From: Hymenobacter monticola
Lineage (GTDB): Bacteria; Bacteroidota; Bacteroidia; Cytophagales; Hymenobacteraceae
Assembly: GCF_022811645.1 (NCBI RefSeq)
Contig: NZ_CP094534.1
Location: 2,728,001 to 2,792,000, forward strand
Direction: 5' to 3'
Length of the DNA: 64,000 nt
The notes below the pieces were generated by a model. It was not told the origin of the DNA. It did not search any database and worked only from the letters and a program-made list of their open reading frames with translations. The translations under genes were made by a program, and so were the position numbers. This document shows, piece after piece, positions 51,654-60,771 of the stretch; positions within the stretch are counted from its first letter, which is position 1, and the number at the start of each line of letters is the position of its first letter.

Positions 51654-52469
51654 CTACAGCTTGTGCCCGCAGTGGGGGCAGAACGTGAACTTGGCCTCCG
51701 CCGCGTGCTGCTCCTGCAGCTGCTCGCTGAAGCCCGACGCTAAGATACCCGTGGGGATGGCGAAAAGCCCCAGGCCCAGCACGGCAATCAGGCTGCTGAG
51801 CAGCTTGCCGGCCGGCGTGATGGGAAACACGTCGCCGTAGCCCACGGTGGTGAGCGTGGCCACGCCCCACCACATGGTATCGGGGATGCTGCCGAACTTG
51901 TCGGGCTGGGCCTCGCTCTCGATGATGTACATCAGGCTCGACACCAACAGCAGCATCAAACCCAGCACGCCCAACGTGACGAGCAGTTCGGCCCGCTTGC
52001 GCCGGATAACGTGCCCGATGACGTGCAGCGCTCGCACGTAGCGCGCCACCTTGAGCACCCGCAGCAGCCGCACCACCCGCAGGATGCGCAAATCGACCAG
52101 CCCCACGCTGAGGAAGAACGGCAGAATGGCCAGCAGGTCAATCAGGGCCAGGGGGCTGAGCACGAACGCCAGGCGCCCGCGCCACGGCCGCTGGTAGCGC
52201 CGGTCTTCCACGCACGACCACACCCGCAGCGCGTACTCCAGCGTGAACACGTACATCGACACCAGCTCGAAGCCGACGAAAAAGGGGTGGTAGCGGGCAT
52301 CCACGCTCTTCACCGACTGCATAACCACCGTGGCGGCGTTGAGCAGCACCAGCAGAATCAGAAACCAGTCGGTGACGCGCTCGATGGTGGTTTGGCCCCC
52401 GTCGTCGGCGTTGAGGATGTGGTAGACGCGGGTGCGGAACGGGTAAAGCAAGCTCATGCGGCGCAGCAT
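51654..52469 (-). CDS. Voltage-gated-type potassium channel
   Basis: A 271-residue six-segment ion channel. S1 is in WFLILLVLLNAATVVM. An arginine-rich S4 is visible (LRILRVVRLLRVLKVARYVRA), as in Kv channels. The pore helix and filter are MWWGVATLTTVGYGDVFPITP (TVGYGD) and S6 is LLSSLIAVLGLGLFAIPTGI. The C-terminus ends in a short CPHCGHKL motif after a polar linker, an unusual tail that might bind metal. The gene is preceded (on + coordinates followed) by a perfect palindrome at 52497-52550. Confidence 0.93.
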   Translation of the reverse strand: MLRRMSLLYPFRTRVYHILNADDGGQTTIERVTDWFLILLVLLNAATVVMQSVKSVDARYHPFFVGFELVSMYVFTLEYALRVWSCVEDRRYQRPWRGRLAFVLSPLALIDLLAILPFFLSVGLVDLRILRVVRLLRVLKVARYVRALHVIGHVIRRKRAELLVTLGVLGLMLLLVSSLMYIIESEAQPDKFGSIPDTMWWGVATLTTVGYGDVFPITPAGKLLSSLIAVLGLGLFAIPTGILASGFSEQLQEQHAAEAKFTFCPHCGHKL

Positions 52470-52496
52470 TAGGGGGCGGTTACATTCCTCGCACAG

Positions 52497-52550
52497 CCGG
52501 CCCGCGGAGGCCGGGGCGCATCAGGGAGCACCCCGGCCTCCGCGGGCCGG
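52497..52550. repeat. Perfect GC-rich palindrome, GCGGAGGCCGGGG type
   Basis: The 20-nt arms CCGGCCCGCGGAGGCCGGGG (52497-52516) and the exact reverse complement (52531-52550) flank a 14-nt loop. It lies between the channel start and the next gene's stop, 14 nt before the latter. It could end transcription of the upstream secreted-protein gene or be a single member of a REP-like family. Confidence 0.8.
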
Positions 52551-52564
52551 CCGATGCAGCTGTT

Positions 52565-53629
52565 TTAGGCTTTCCCGTTCTTCGCCAGGTAGCCGGAAGT
52601 CGCTTTCAGCATGGACTTTTGCAGGTCGTAGAGCTTGCGCGAAGAACCCATTTCCGCGTAGTAGCGCTGTAGCTCCTGGTTCACTTTACGCAGGCCGGCT
52701 TTCACTTCGTCGCGCCGCTTTCTGGCGTCGGACTGGGCCTCTGCGCTAGGGGTAGCAGCCAGCTGGTTGAACGCGAGGACGGCTTTGGCCAGCTGGACGC
52801 CGGCGGCAATTTTCTCGGCCTGCGCCGTTTCGCGGATGAGCTGGGTAGCCGCCGCCTGGTCGAAGCTGGGCTTGGCCAGCAGGTCGTCGATGGTATTGGC
52901 CGAGGGCGGGGCCGGCGCGGGGGGCGTGGCCAGGTCGAAGCCCAGCAGGTCGGCGGTGAGCGAGGTCAGGGTTTTGCCGTAGTCGGCCACTTGCTGGTTG
53001 AGCTGGGCGGGCTCCTGCTTTTTCCACCACCCGTTGCGCGACAGGTTTTTGTTGATGGCTTGCAGGTCCTGCTGGCCTTTGGCCGACAGGCCGCGGGCCT
53101 GCAGCGCCTTGCCCACCTGCCACGGCAGAAACACCTCGCGGTAGTTTTTTACCGCCAGAGCGTTGAGCTTCTGGGCGTCGGCCTGCTGCTGGACGGTGGC
53201 TTGCTGGGCATCGGCGGTGGGGTGTTCCTGGCGCTGGCGCTGCTGCTCGGCGGCCAGCTGCGCCAGCTGGTCGTTGGCTTTCTGCTCGGCCTTGTCTTGC
53301 AGGGCCTGGGCTTCTTCCAGCTGCTGCGGGGTGGGCTGGGGGCGCAGAATGAGCTGCTGTTGCCGCGTCATGGCCATTTGCTGGCTGCGGAACAGCTGTT
53401 GCTGCTGCATCAGCTGCATTTGCTGGGCCTGCTGCAGCTGTTGGGTTCGCATCTGCTCCCGGTGCTGGTAGGCTTGCTGCTGCTGCACCTGCGACTGCTG
53501 GTGGGGCGTGGGCGTGAAGGTGCGGATGGGCGCGCTGTAGGTGGGGCGCGCCGTCGGGCTGTAGATGGGGCGGTACTGGGCAAAGGCCGACAGCGGAAGC
53601 AGCAGGAAGAGAGGTAGCGGTTTTTTCAT
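52565..53629 (-). CDS. Secreted Gln-rich protein, paralogue of 59779-60771
   Basis: 354 residues with a signal peptide (MKKPLPLFLLLPLSAFAQ). A glutamine-rich low-complexity and coiled region (about 45-155) follows, then a conserved domain. That domain shares with the 59779-60771 protein the stretch KNYREVFLPWQV, the later GLSAKGQQDLQAINKNLS..GWWKKQ, TLTSLTADLLGFD, and the lysine-rich VKAGLRKVNQELQRYYAEMGSS. No family name is known to me; function unknown, likely periplasmic or surface. Confidence 0.85.
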   Translation of the reverse strand: MKKPLPLFLLLPLSAFAQYRPIYSPTARPTYSAPIRTFTPTPHQQSQVQQQQAYQHREQMRTQQLQQAQQMQLMQQQQLFRSQQMAMTRQQQLILRPQPTPQQLEEAQALQDKAEQKANDQLAQLAAEQQRQRQEHPTADAQQATVQQQADAQKLNALAVKNYREVFLPWQVGKALQARGLSAKGQQDLQAINKNLSRNGWWKKQEPAQLNQQVADYGKTLTSLTADLLGFDLATPPAPAPPSANTIDDLLAKPSFDQAAATQLIRETAQAEKIAAGVQLAKAVLAFNQLAATPSAEAQSDARKRRDEVKAGLRKVNQELQRYYAEMGSSRKLYDLQKSMLKATSGYLAKNGKA

Positions 53630-54128
53630 CGGGAAGGGAAAAGTAGAAATGGAGAATGAGGGTTTGCGAGGTGGGTGTTTGAGCGAAGAATGAACGGCTA
53701 GCGGGCCGAATGGCGGCAGTAAAAAGCCATAGCCGCCCGTTCAATCCCGAAAGATAATGCCCCGGCGCCGTGCAGCCTTCGCCCCAAAGAAAAACCCCAC
53801 AGTCAGGGCAGCTGCGGGGTTTTGTCTAATCAGCTAATCTGTCTCAAATACGGACCAGCCGGAAAGCGGCAGCGGGTTGGTAGTTTATCTGTGGTTAAGA
53901 AATTAGGGTTTTGCCATAAGTGCAGGGATGGGAAAAGTCGATGCGACGAATCTACACGCCGTTTTTCTCCATGTCCTCCTGCCTGTTCTGGCCTCACCAA
54001 AACAAAAGTATTTTTTATCACATAGACTGATTTTATAAGGAATTAAGCCCTGCTGTCGCGGGCGCAGGCTAGCCTGCTCTATGCTGCTCGCGTAACCCTT
54101 GCAATTCACCCGCTCTGCTGCAAACAAC
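53630..54128. other. Intergenic region without a recognised gene
   Basis: Contains one terminator-like hairpin (53793-53823, AACCCC..GGGGTT). Overlapping short frames on both strands at 53822-54127 have no protein-like features. I see no RNA gene. Confidence 0.5.
53793..53823. terminator. Terminator-like hairpin
   Basis: AACCCCACAG pairs with CTGCGGGGTT, A-rich before and T-rich after. It is not close behind any called gene. Confidence 0.6.
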
Positions 54129-54449
54129 TCAGGTTAGCACCGGGCCCAGGGCCTCGTGCAAGGGCACGGCCCGGCGCAGCGAGCGGCGGCAGCAGTCTTC
54201 GCGCAGCAGGCAGGCCACCAGGCACTCGGTGAGCTCAATGGCGCGGGCCGCCGACACCCGGCAGCGGCATTGCACCGAGTGCTGCACCCGGTCCCAGAGC
54301 TGCTCCAGGCGCTGCTTCACCTGGGGGTGCTGGTCGGCCAGCAGCTCGTCGGTGTCGTCGTGGGTGAGCAGCAGGCGCACCAGGTAATAGAGTTGCGTGG
54401 GCAGCGGCTGGCTTAGCCGCTGGTGGCAGCACGAGAGGGGAGGGCACAT
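54129..54449 (-). CDS. Possible small cysteine-rich protein
   Basis: 106 codons with no family recognised. The frame contains a plausible helical segment (QVKQRLEQLWDRVQHSVQ), several Cys and a hydrophobic stretch YYLVRLLLTH. Competing frames exist on the other strand (54156-54416). I list it because its composition looks more protein-like than the alternatives, but it may be spurious. Confidence 0.4.
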   Translation of the reverse strand: MCPPLSCCHQRLSQPLPTQLYYLVRLLLTHDDTDELLADQHPQVKQRLEQLWDRVQHSVQCRCRVSAARAIELTECLVACLLREDCCRRSLRRAVPLHEALGPVLT

Positions 54450-54947
54450 GGCATAAAAGCTGGGAATGAAGCGTGAAATGAAGCGCCCTGCGTGGCAGGA
54501 TGCCGGCCCCTCTCACATAATTATACCAAGCTGCCTGGCACGGCCGAGCTTATAAAAAAATATTTTTCGTTCCATCAGCCGGTGGTTTTTTTGGCCCCGA
54601 CCGGCCGGCCCCCAAGCCGATTGCGCCGCTGGTTGCGCCGCTGCTGGCACCTGCTGGACCCTGGGCTCCAGGCGCTAGGTTACCGGAGCCGGGCCTGGCG
54701 GCTGCCCGCCGGGGCCCCCGCCGCTGGGGCCCCTTGACCCGTTGCACCGCGGCGAGTAGCTTTAGCTTTGTATGCGGCACGGCCGGGTTGCCGCCTCGCA
54801 GAAGCGGTGCTTACCGGCGGGGCAACGGCCACCGGCTTTCCGCTTCTGATGCCGCGACAAGATGCCTGTGAAACCCGGGTTTGCTCCGGTTCGGCGCCGG
54901 CAAACCAGCATTTTCCTACTGCCTAATCACCTTCCTCTACTGAGTCT
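54450..54947. other. Long leader and promoter region before the large surface protein
   Basis: No gene is supported; the 81-codon frame at 54492-54737 is Arg/Pro-rich and looks like noise. The region contains the promoter below and, in the predicted leader, a hairpin with perfect 9-bp arms CAGAAGCGG (about 54798-54806) and CCGCTTCTG (54839-54847). Confidence 0.5.
54742..54770 (+). promoter_or_regulatory. Promoter of the large T9SS surface protein
   Basis: TTG (54742-54744) and TAGCTTTG (54763-54770, exact TAnnTTTG) are 18 nt apart, slightly short of the usual spacing. The transcript would have a leader of roughly 170 nt. Confidence 0.55.
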
Positions 54948-57900
54948 ATGAAAAAACACTTACTGCTGATTTTTTTATTGTGGGGCAGTGTGCTGGCCAC
55001 GCGCGCCCAGGCCCCGCCGGTTTTCAACCTGGGCAAAGTCATTGGCACCCCGGTCGGCTTTCCCAACGATGTGGCCGTGGACCAGGCGGGGTTCATGTAC
55101 CTGCTCGATGGGGCGGCCATCACGAAGCTGACGCCGGCCGGCGTGTACGTGAACCGGTTTGTGCTGACGAGCAATGTGGCCGGCTACTACGGGCTCGACG
55201 TGGATGGGGCGGGCAACCTGTACGTGTGCAACTACACGCTGAGCCGCATTGAGAAATACAGCCCCACGGGCACACTGCTGCTGCAGTTTGGGCTGCAGGG
55301 CACCGCGCCGGGCCAGTTCCAGAACCCCAACAGCCTGAAGGTGGACGCAGCCGGCAACATCTACGTGGTCGACACGGTGAACAACCGCCTGGAAAAGTTC
55401 GACACCAACGGCAACCTGCTCTACGTGTACACCGGCACGGCCCCCAATGCCCTGTTTCACCCAATGGACGTGACGCTGGACGCCAACGGCACGGTGTACG
55501 TCTTCAATGAAAACTTCTACGTCACGAAGCTGACCCCCTCCGGCACGCGGCTGCAAACCTTCCTGCTGCCGGCTTCGCAGGTGTCGTACGACGAAGCAAC
55601 GTCCATTGCCGTCGACCCGGCGGGCAACATCTACGCCACCAGCTTCCGCGGCTATGCTATCCTGAAGTTTACGGCGGCCGGCACCTACGTCAGCACCATC
55701 GGCACCAATGATTTTGGGGGCACGCACACGCCCATTGCCATCGACGCGGCCGGCAACATTTTCGCCTCCAACCGCGACCACAGCGGCAACAGCAAGCTGT
55801 ACAAGTACAACAACGCCGGCACGCGCCTGAACCGCTGGGGCAACCTGAGCACCTACAGCGGGCTCGTGCTCGATGCCGTGGGCAACTACTACTTTCACGA
55901 CCCGCAGGCCGGCGCTATCAAGAAGTACAGCGCCTCCCACCAGCTGCTGACCACGTACGGCAGCTCGCTCATCAACGTGTACGCCATGGCCGTGGACGTG
56001 CTGGGCAATGTGTATGCGCTGCAGACCAGCCCCGCGGGAGCCGGCATCATGAAATTTGCGCCCGACGGCCGCCAGCTCAACACCTTCACCAATCTGGGGG
56101 GCAACATTAATTACAATTCGTCGGGCAACGGGCTGGCCGTGGACGCGGCCGGCAACATGTACGTGACCGACTACTACGCCGGCTGCGTGCGCAAAATCGG
56201 GCCGCAGGGCCAGCTGCTGCCGGCCATTGGCACCTCGGGCTACGGCCTGGGCCAGTTGCGCCTGCCGCAGGCCGTGGCCGTGGACGTCCGGGGCTACGTG
56301 TACGTGGCCGACAACGTGGGCCGGCGGGTGCAGCGCTTCACGCCCAACGGCCAGGTGGTGCGCGAGTATGGCGTGCGCGCCAGCCAGGGGGCCTCGGTGC
56401 CGCAATGCACCGTGAGCCTGGCCGTGGACGGCGCGGGCAATGCCTACGTGAGCACCAGCATCACGGCCGGCCTGCAGCGCTTCGACTCCCGCACGGGCAG
56501 CGTGACGGCCATGCCGAGCATCAACCGGGGCGAGGTGGCTGTGGACCGGCGGGCCAGCCGCCTGGTGACGATGGTTGGCGACCTGATTCGCTTCTACGAA
56601 TCCGACACCGTGGAACCCGAAAACCTGATAACGGGCACCGTGTACGAAGACCTGAACGGCAACTGCGTGCGCGATGCCAACGAGCCGGCCCTGCCCAACA
56701 TTGCGGTGGTGGCCGAGCCGGGCAGCTACTACGGCCTGAGCAACGCCAACGGCCAATACGCCATTGCCGTCGATACGGGCGCCTACACCGTGCACCAGGA
56801 ACTGCCCACCCACGAAGTGGGGCGCACTATTGCGCAGGGCTGCGCGTCGCCCTACACGCTACGCTTTGTGGGCCACGGCAATAGCCTGAGCGGGCCCGAT
56901 TTTGCCGACCAGGTGAGCACCGCGCCCTACCTGCGCGTGAGCGTGGGCTCGACGCGGCGGCGGCGCTGCTTCCGCAACACCACCACCGTGAGCTACGCCA
57001 ACACGGGCTTCGCCCCGGCCCCCAACGCCGTGGTGACCGTGACCCTGCCACAGTACGTGGTGTTTATTTCAGCCAATGCGCCGCACACCCGCGATGCGCA
57101 GGGTAACTACCTTTTTCAGGTGGGCACGCTGGCGCCTCAAACGTCGGGCACCCTCGTCATTCAGGACTCGGTGGCCTGCGGCAACCCCGCCATTCGGGGC
57201 CTCACGGTGTGCACCCGGGCCAGCATCACGCCCCCGAACACCTACCCCGCGCCGCCCACCTGGAACCGCGCCTCCGTGACGGTGCAGGGCCGCGTGCAGC
57301 CCGGCAACCAGGTGCGGTTTGTGCTGCGCAACACGGCCACCACGGCCATGACCGACAGCCTGCCCTTCCGCCTCTACCAGAACACCGACCTGGCCCTGCT
57401 GCATCATTACCAGCTGGGGGCCGGCGACAGCCTGGTGCTGCGCGTGCCCGCCACCCGCCCCGTGGTGCGCCTCGAGGCCGACCAGCCCACCGGCCACCCC
57501 ACCCAGCGCGTGGCCAGCAGCACCGTGGAAGTGGCTGCCCTGGGCAGCGCCGGCCAGCCAAACCCCGCCATGACGGCCTCGCCCCCCAACCAGCCCGGCC
57601 CGGAAACCGCCGAGGACTGCCTGCCCATCATCGACTCCTTCGACCCCAACGACAAGCAGGTGACGCCCACCGGCACCACCGCCCAGCACTACACGCCCAC
57701 CGGCGTGCCGCTGAGCTACCAGATTCGCTTCCAGAACACGGGCACCGACGACGCCTACCGCGTGGAAGTGACCGATACGCTGGCCGCCGACCTCGACCTG
57801 CGCACCCTGCGCGTGGGCGCCGCCTCGCACCCCTACCGGCTGGCCGTGGCCGGTCACGGCCGCCCCGTGCTCACCTTCACCTTCGACAACATCAACCTGC

Positions 57901-59372
57901 CGCCCAGCACCCGCGACGCGGCCGGCAGCAACGGCTTCGTGCAGTTCAGCATTCAGCCCAAAGCCGGCCTGCCCGCCCGCGCGCTGGTGCAGAACAACGC
58001 CGACATCTTCTTCGACTACAACCCGCCCATTCGCACTAACACCACCACCAACCGCATCTACGACGTGCCCGCCGTGGTAGAGCCCGCTGTGGCCCAGCCC
58101 TACGCCAATGTGCTGGCCTCGCCCGTGCTCACGCAGCTCAGCCCGGCGCAGGGGCGGGCGGGCACGCTCGTCACCCTGAGCGGGCAGCGCTTTGCCGCCA
58201 CCGCCGCGGCCAATACCGTGCGCTTCAACGGCGTGGCCGCGCCGGTGCTGAGCGCCACGGCCACCACCCTCACCGTGCGGGTGCCGGCCGGGGCCAGCAC
58301 CGGTCCGGTGCAGGTCGTCACGGGCGAGGGGGCCGGGCGTAGTGCCCAGGCGTTCACCGTGTACCAGGCGCCCACGCTGGCCCCGCTGGCGCCCGCCGAG
58401 GGCGTGCCCGGCGCCGTGGTAACCATCACGGGCACGGCGTTTTCAGCCGTGGCGGCGCAGGACACCGTGCGCTTCAACGGCCTGCTGGCCACGGTGCAGC
58501 AGGCCACGGCCACGACTTTGCGCGTGGTGGTGCCGATGAGCGCCACGACCGGTAAAATCCAGGTGAACACCCTGGGCGGACAGGTGCAGAGCACGCAGGA
58601 CTTTGTGGTGTGGTACCCGCCCACGCTGCTCAGCTTCAGCCCCAGCCGGGGCAAGGCCGGCGACCTGGTGACCCTGACGGGCACCAACTTTGCGCCCGCC
58701 GCCCGCAACGCCGTGGCCTTTGGTGCGGGCGCGGGCGCGGTGGTGCAGGCCACCGGCAGCAGCCTGCAGGTGCGGGTGCCCGCCGATGCCCAATCGGGCC
58801 CGCTGCGGGTGGGCACGCCGGGCGGCTCGGCCGTGTCGGCCGCGGGCTTCACGTTCTTGCCGGCGCCGCACATCAGCACCTTCGCCCCGGCGCAGGCCAG
58901 CGTGGGCGACGTGGTGACGCTGACCGGCCTGAACTTCCTGGTGGACAACCAGCCCGACACCGTTTATTTCAACCAGACCAAAGCGGTGGTGCTGTCGGCC
59001 ACGGCCACCTCGGCCACGGTGCGTGTGCCCAAAGGCGCTGCCTCGGGCCCGCTGACGATGGCCGGCGTGGGCGGCCGCCACGCCAGCAGCACGCCCTTCA
59101 CCCTGCTCGACCTGAGCGCGGCCGAGGCCATCACCACCTACCCCAACCCCACGCGCGGCGCCGTCACCCTCGACTGGACGCGGGCCGACTTTGAGGTGGA
59201 GCAAGTGCGGGTGTACAACGCCGTGGGCAGCCTCGTGGCCAGCCAGGACCTGCGCCACGCGCCTTCGCCTACTCTCGTGCTGCCGTTTGCCCCCGGGCAA
59301 GCCGGCCTCTACCTGCTGGTGGTGCAAACCTCGCGCGGGGCGGTGCTGAAGCGCGTCACCGTCATCAACTAA
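54948..59372 (+). CDS. Giant modular surface protein: NHL propeller, SdrD-B-like, IPT/TIG repeats, T9SS domain
   Basis: 1,474 residues with a signal peptide (MKKHLLLIFLLWGSVLATRAQ). Residues about 25-545 are NHL/SBBP-like propeller repeats with recurring units of the type 'VDAAGNIYV.D..N.R..KF...G'. About 562-625 is an SdrD-B-like fold (GTVYEDLNGNCVRDANEPALP, Ca-binding style). About 640-1035 is a DUF11/DUF7619-like region with SFDPNDKQVTPTG and ADIFFDYNPPIRTN. Four IPT/TIG domains start near 1057, 1141, 1223 and 1305, and a type A sorting domain begins at TTYPNPTRGAV (about 1396). It is exported by Sec and the type IX system to the surface. The role is probably adhesion or matrix (inference). 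Confidence 0.93.
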   Translation: MKKHLLLIFLLWGSVLATRAQAPPVFNLGKVIGTPVGFPNDVAVDQAGFMYLLDGAAITKLTPAGVYVNRFVLTSNVAGYYGLDVDGAGNLYVCNYTLSRIEKYSPTGTLLLQFGLQGTAPGQFQNPNSLKVDAAGNIYVVDTVNNRLEKFDTNGNLLYVYTGTAPNALFHPMDVTLDANGTVYVFNENFYVTKLTPSGTRLQTFLLPASQVSYDEATSIAVDPAGNIYATSFRGYAILKFTAAGTYVSTIGTNDFGGTHTPIAIDAAGNIFASNRDHSGNSKLYKYNNAGTRLNRWGNLSTYSGLVLDAVGNYYFHDPQAGAIKKYSASHQLLTTYGSSLINVYAMAVDVLGNVYALQTSPAGAGIMKFAPDGRQLNTFTNLGGNINYNSSGNGLAVDAAGNMYVTDYYAGCVRKIGPQGQLLPAIGTSGYGLGQLRLPQAVAVDVRGYVYVADNVGRRVQRFTPNGQVVREYGVRASQGASVPQCTVSLAVDGAGNAYVSTSITAGLQRFDSRTGSVTAMPSINRGEVAVDRRASRLVTMVGDLIRFYESDTVEPENLITGTVYEDLNGNCVRDANEPALPNIAVVAEPGSYYGLSNANGQYAIAVDTGAYTVHQELPTHEVGRTIAQGCASPYTLRFVGHGNSLSGPDFADQVSTAPYLRVSVGSTRRRRCFRNTTTVSYANTGFAPAPNAVVTVTLPQYVVFISANAPHTRDAQGNYLFQVGTLAPQTSGTLVIQDSVACGNPAIRGLTVCTRASITPPNTYPAPPTWNRASVTVQGRVQPGNQVRFVLRNTATTAMTDSLPFRLYQNTDLALLHHYQLGAGDSLVLRVPATRPVVRLEADQPTGHPTQRVASSTVEVAALGSAGQPNPAMTASPPNQPGPETAEDCLPIIDSFDPNDKQVTPTGTTAQHYTPTGVPLSYQIRFQNTGTDDAYRVEVTDTLAADLDLRTLRVGAASHPYRLAVAGHGRPVLTFTFDNINLPPSTRDAAGSNGFVQFSIQPKAGLPARALVQNNADIFFDYNPPIRTNTTTNRIYDVPAVVEPAVAQPYANVLASPVLTQLSPAQGRAGTLVTLSGQRFAATAAANTVRFNGVAAPVLSATATTLTVRVPAGASTGPVQVVTGEGAGRSAQAFTVYQAPTLAPLAPAEGVPGAVVTITGTAFSAVAAQDTVRFNGLLATVQQATATTLRVVVPMSATTGKIQVNTLGGQVQSTQDFVVWYPPTLLSFSPSRGKAGDLVTLTGTNFAPAARNAVAFGAGAGAVVQATGSSLQVRVPADAQSGPLRVGTPGGSAVSAAGFTFLPAPHISTFAPAQASVGDVVTLTGLNFLVDNQPDTVYFNQTKAVVLSATATSATVRVPKGAASGPLTMAGVGGRHASSTPFTLLDLSAAEAITTYPNPTRGAVTLDWTRADFEVEQVRVYNAVGSLVASQDLRHAPSPTLVLPFAPGQAGLYLLVVQTSRGAVLKRVTVIN

Positions 59373-59395
59373 GCCCAGCGACCCACCAGCAAGTC

Positions 59396-59448
59396 AAAGC
59401 CCCAGTGGGATGACACGCGTTTTGCGCATGTTGTCCTACTGGGGCTTT
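59396..59448 (+). terminator. Terminator of the large surface-protein gene
   Basis: Arms AAAGCCCCAGTGGGATGAC and a near-complement ending ACTGGGGCTTT, 24 nt after the stop, followed by TCTT. Confidence 0.75.
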
Positions 59449-59552
59449 CTTGGGTAGTGCAGGCTGCTGCAGGGAGTGTAGTCAGGAGTGGGGCGATTTA
59501 GCTTTCGAAGCGCCCCGGCTTTCGGCTCGTAATAAAACCAGGTCCTGACAGG

Positions 59553-59588
59553 CAGAAGCCCCAGCTACTGGTGAGGCTGGGGCTTCTG
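59553..59588. terminator. Hairpin of the AAGCCCCAGC family
   Basis: CAGAAGCCCCAGC pairs with GCTGGGGCTTCTG. It resembles the pairs at 62358-62391 and 63119-63157. Confidence 0.65.
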
Positions 59589-59778
59589 GGTTGTGCTCCT
59601 CGGGGCACCTTGCACAGGAGCAGCTTGCAAAAGGCAGTGGGCCGAAGTGGCTGCCGGGGCACCCGCTTCAATTGGTGAGCGTCCTGGCCCACGGCATCGT
59701 CAATAGCCGCGGCGGTATCGACATCGGGGCCAGTGGCGCAGCAAGCATCCGCCTTCGCAAAGGCATTGCTTCGGTGGA

Positions 59779-60771
59779 TTAGCTGGCGCGCTTCTTGGCG
59801 TTTTTGTCGGCTTTCGGCAGGAACGTAGACGCGCACTTTTCGATGCTGCCTTGCGCATAGCTGAGCGCCTGCGACCCGCCTATTGCCATCTCATAATAGT
59901 CCATGGCTTTGTTGAGGTCCTTGAGGCCGGATTTAACGGTGTTGCGCAGCTTCTGCGGGTTTTGCTGCATCTCGGGGCGGGCGGCGGCCTCGGCCACGTC
60001 GTGGTTGAAGTCGTTGAGGGCGCTGACCAGCTTCGTGCTGGCCCCCAGTTTCTCTACCCGGGCGGCGTCTTGCAGGAACTTCGTGGCCACCTGCGGGTCG
60101 AAGGTGCCCTTGGCGCGCATGGCATCCAGAGCGGCCGTCGAGGGCAGGCGCTCGGGTTTCGGGGCCGTGGCCGGGTCGAAGCCCAGCAGGGCGGTGGTGA
60201 GCGAGGTGAGCGTGGCGCGGTAGGCCGAGACCTTGGCCAGCAGCTGCGCGGGGTCCTGCTTGGCCCACCAGTCGTTGTCGGATAGCTCTTTATTGATGGT
60301 TGTCCAGTCCTGCATCCCCTTTCCCGGGAGCGAGCGGGCCTCCTCGGCCGCCATCACCTGGCCGGGCAGAAACACGTCCCGGTAGTTTTTGATGGACAGC
60401 TGGGCCAGGGCCTGCTCGTCGGCCTTCTTGCGGGCGGCCGTTTGGATGGCGTTGGGGGCCGGACGCGCCAACCGCAGGCTGTCCTGGCGACGGCCAAGGC
60501 GGGTAAGCTCGGCGGTGGCTTTCAGCTCGGCTTCCTGCTGCTTGGCCACGCGTTTCTCCCGTTGCTCCTGCCACTGCACCAGCTGCGCGCGCGAGGCCGA
60601 AGAGGAGTTCATGCGCGACATCGATTTCTCCATCACGTGGCGCTGGAAGTTGTTGGACATCTGGGCCTGCTGCCGCGCCATCTGGTAGTTGGCATTGCCG
60701 AAGCTGGAGCCATTCATTTGGGCCGCGGCCGACAGCGGCAGGGCCAGAAGTAGAAGTAGGGGTAATTTCAT
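59779..60771 (-). CDS. Secreted protein, paralogue of 52565-53629
   Basis: 330 residues with a signal peptide (MKLPLLLLLALPLSAAAQ). A coiled, Gln/Arg-rich region follows (about 60-110). The conserved domain has KNYRDVFLPGQV, then GMQDWTTINKELSDNDWWAKQDPAQLL, TLTSLTTALLGFDP and VKSGLKDLNKAMDYYEMAIGGS, all matching the other paralogue in order. The C-terminus is lysine-rich (KADKNAKKRAS). Function unknown. The two paralogues flank the large T9SS protein on either side. Confidence 0.87.
   Translation of the reverse strand: MKLPLLLLLALPLSAAAQMNGSSFGNANYQMARQQAQMSNNFQRHVMEKSMSRMNSSSASRAQLVQWQEQREKRVAKQQEAELKATAELTRLGRRQDSLRLARPAPNAIQTAARKKADEQALAQLSIKNYRDVFLPGQVMAAEEARSLPGKGMQDWTTINKELSDNDWWAKQDPAQLLAKVSAYRATLTSLTTALLGFDPATAPKPERLPSTAALDAMRAKGTFDPQVATKFLQDAARVEKLGASTKLVSALNDFNHDVAEAAARPEMQQNPQKLRNTVKSGLKDLNKAMDYYEMAIGGSQALSYAQGSIEKCASTFLPKADKNAKKRAS

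Larger units (their letters stand above)
59373..59778. other. Intergenic region with two strong hairpins
   Basis: 59396-59448 is a long stem AAAGCCCCAGT.../ACTGGGGCTTT with an interrupted middle; it probably terminates the large gene. 59553-59588 is a compact stem CAGAAGCCCCAGC/GCTGGGGCTTCTG. No gene is convincing in the rest; frames at 59498-59836 (minus) and 59591-59782 (plus) have no features. Confidence 0.6.

Noticed and set aside
54492..54737. 81-codon frame before the surface-protein promoter
   Set aside because: Arg/Pro/Ala-rich with no conserved pattern; the stretch is better explained as upstream regulatory DNA.
54975..56813. 612-codon open frame antisense to the large surface protein
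   Set aside because: Low-complexity His/Val/Gly composition and no domains; the sense frame has a signal peptide, ordered domains and a sorting tail.
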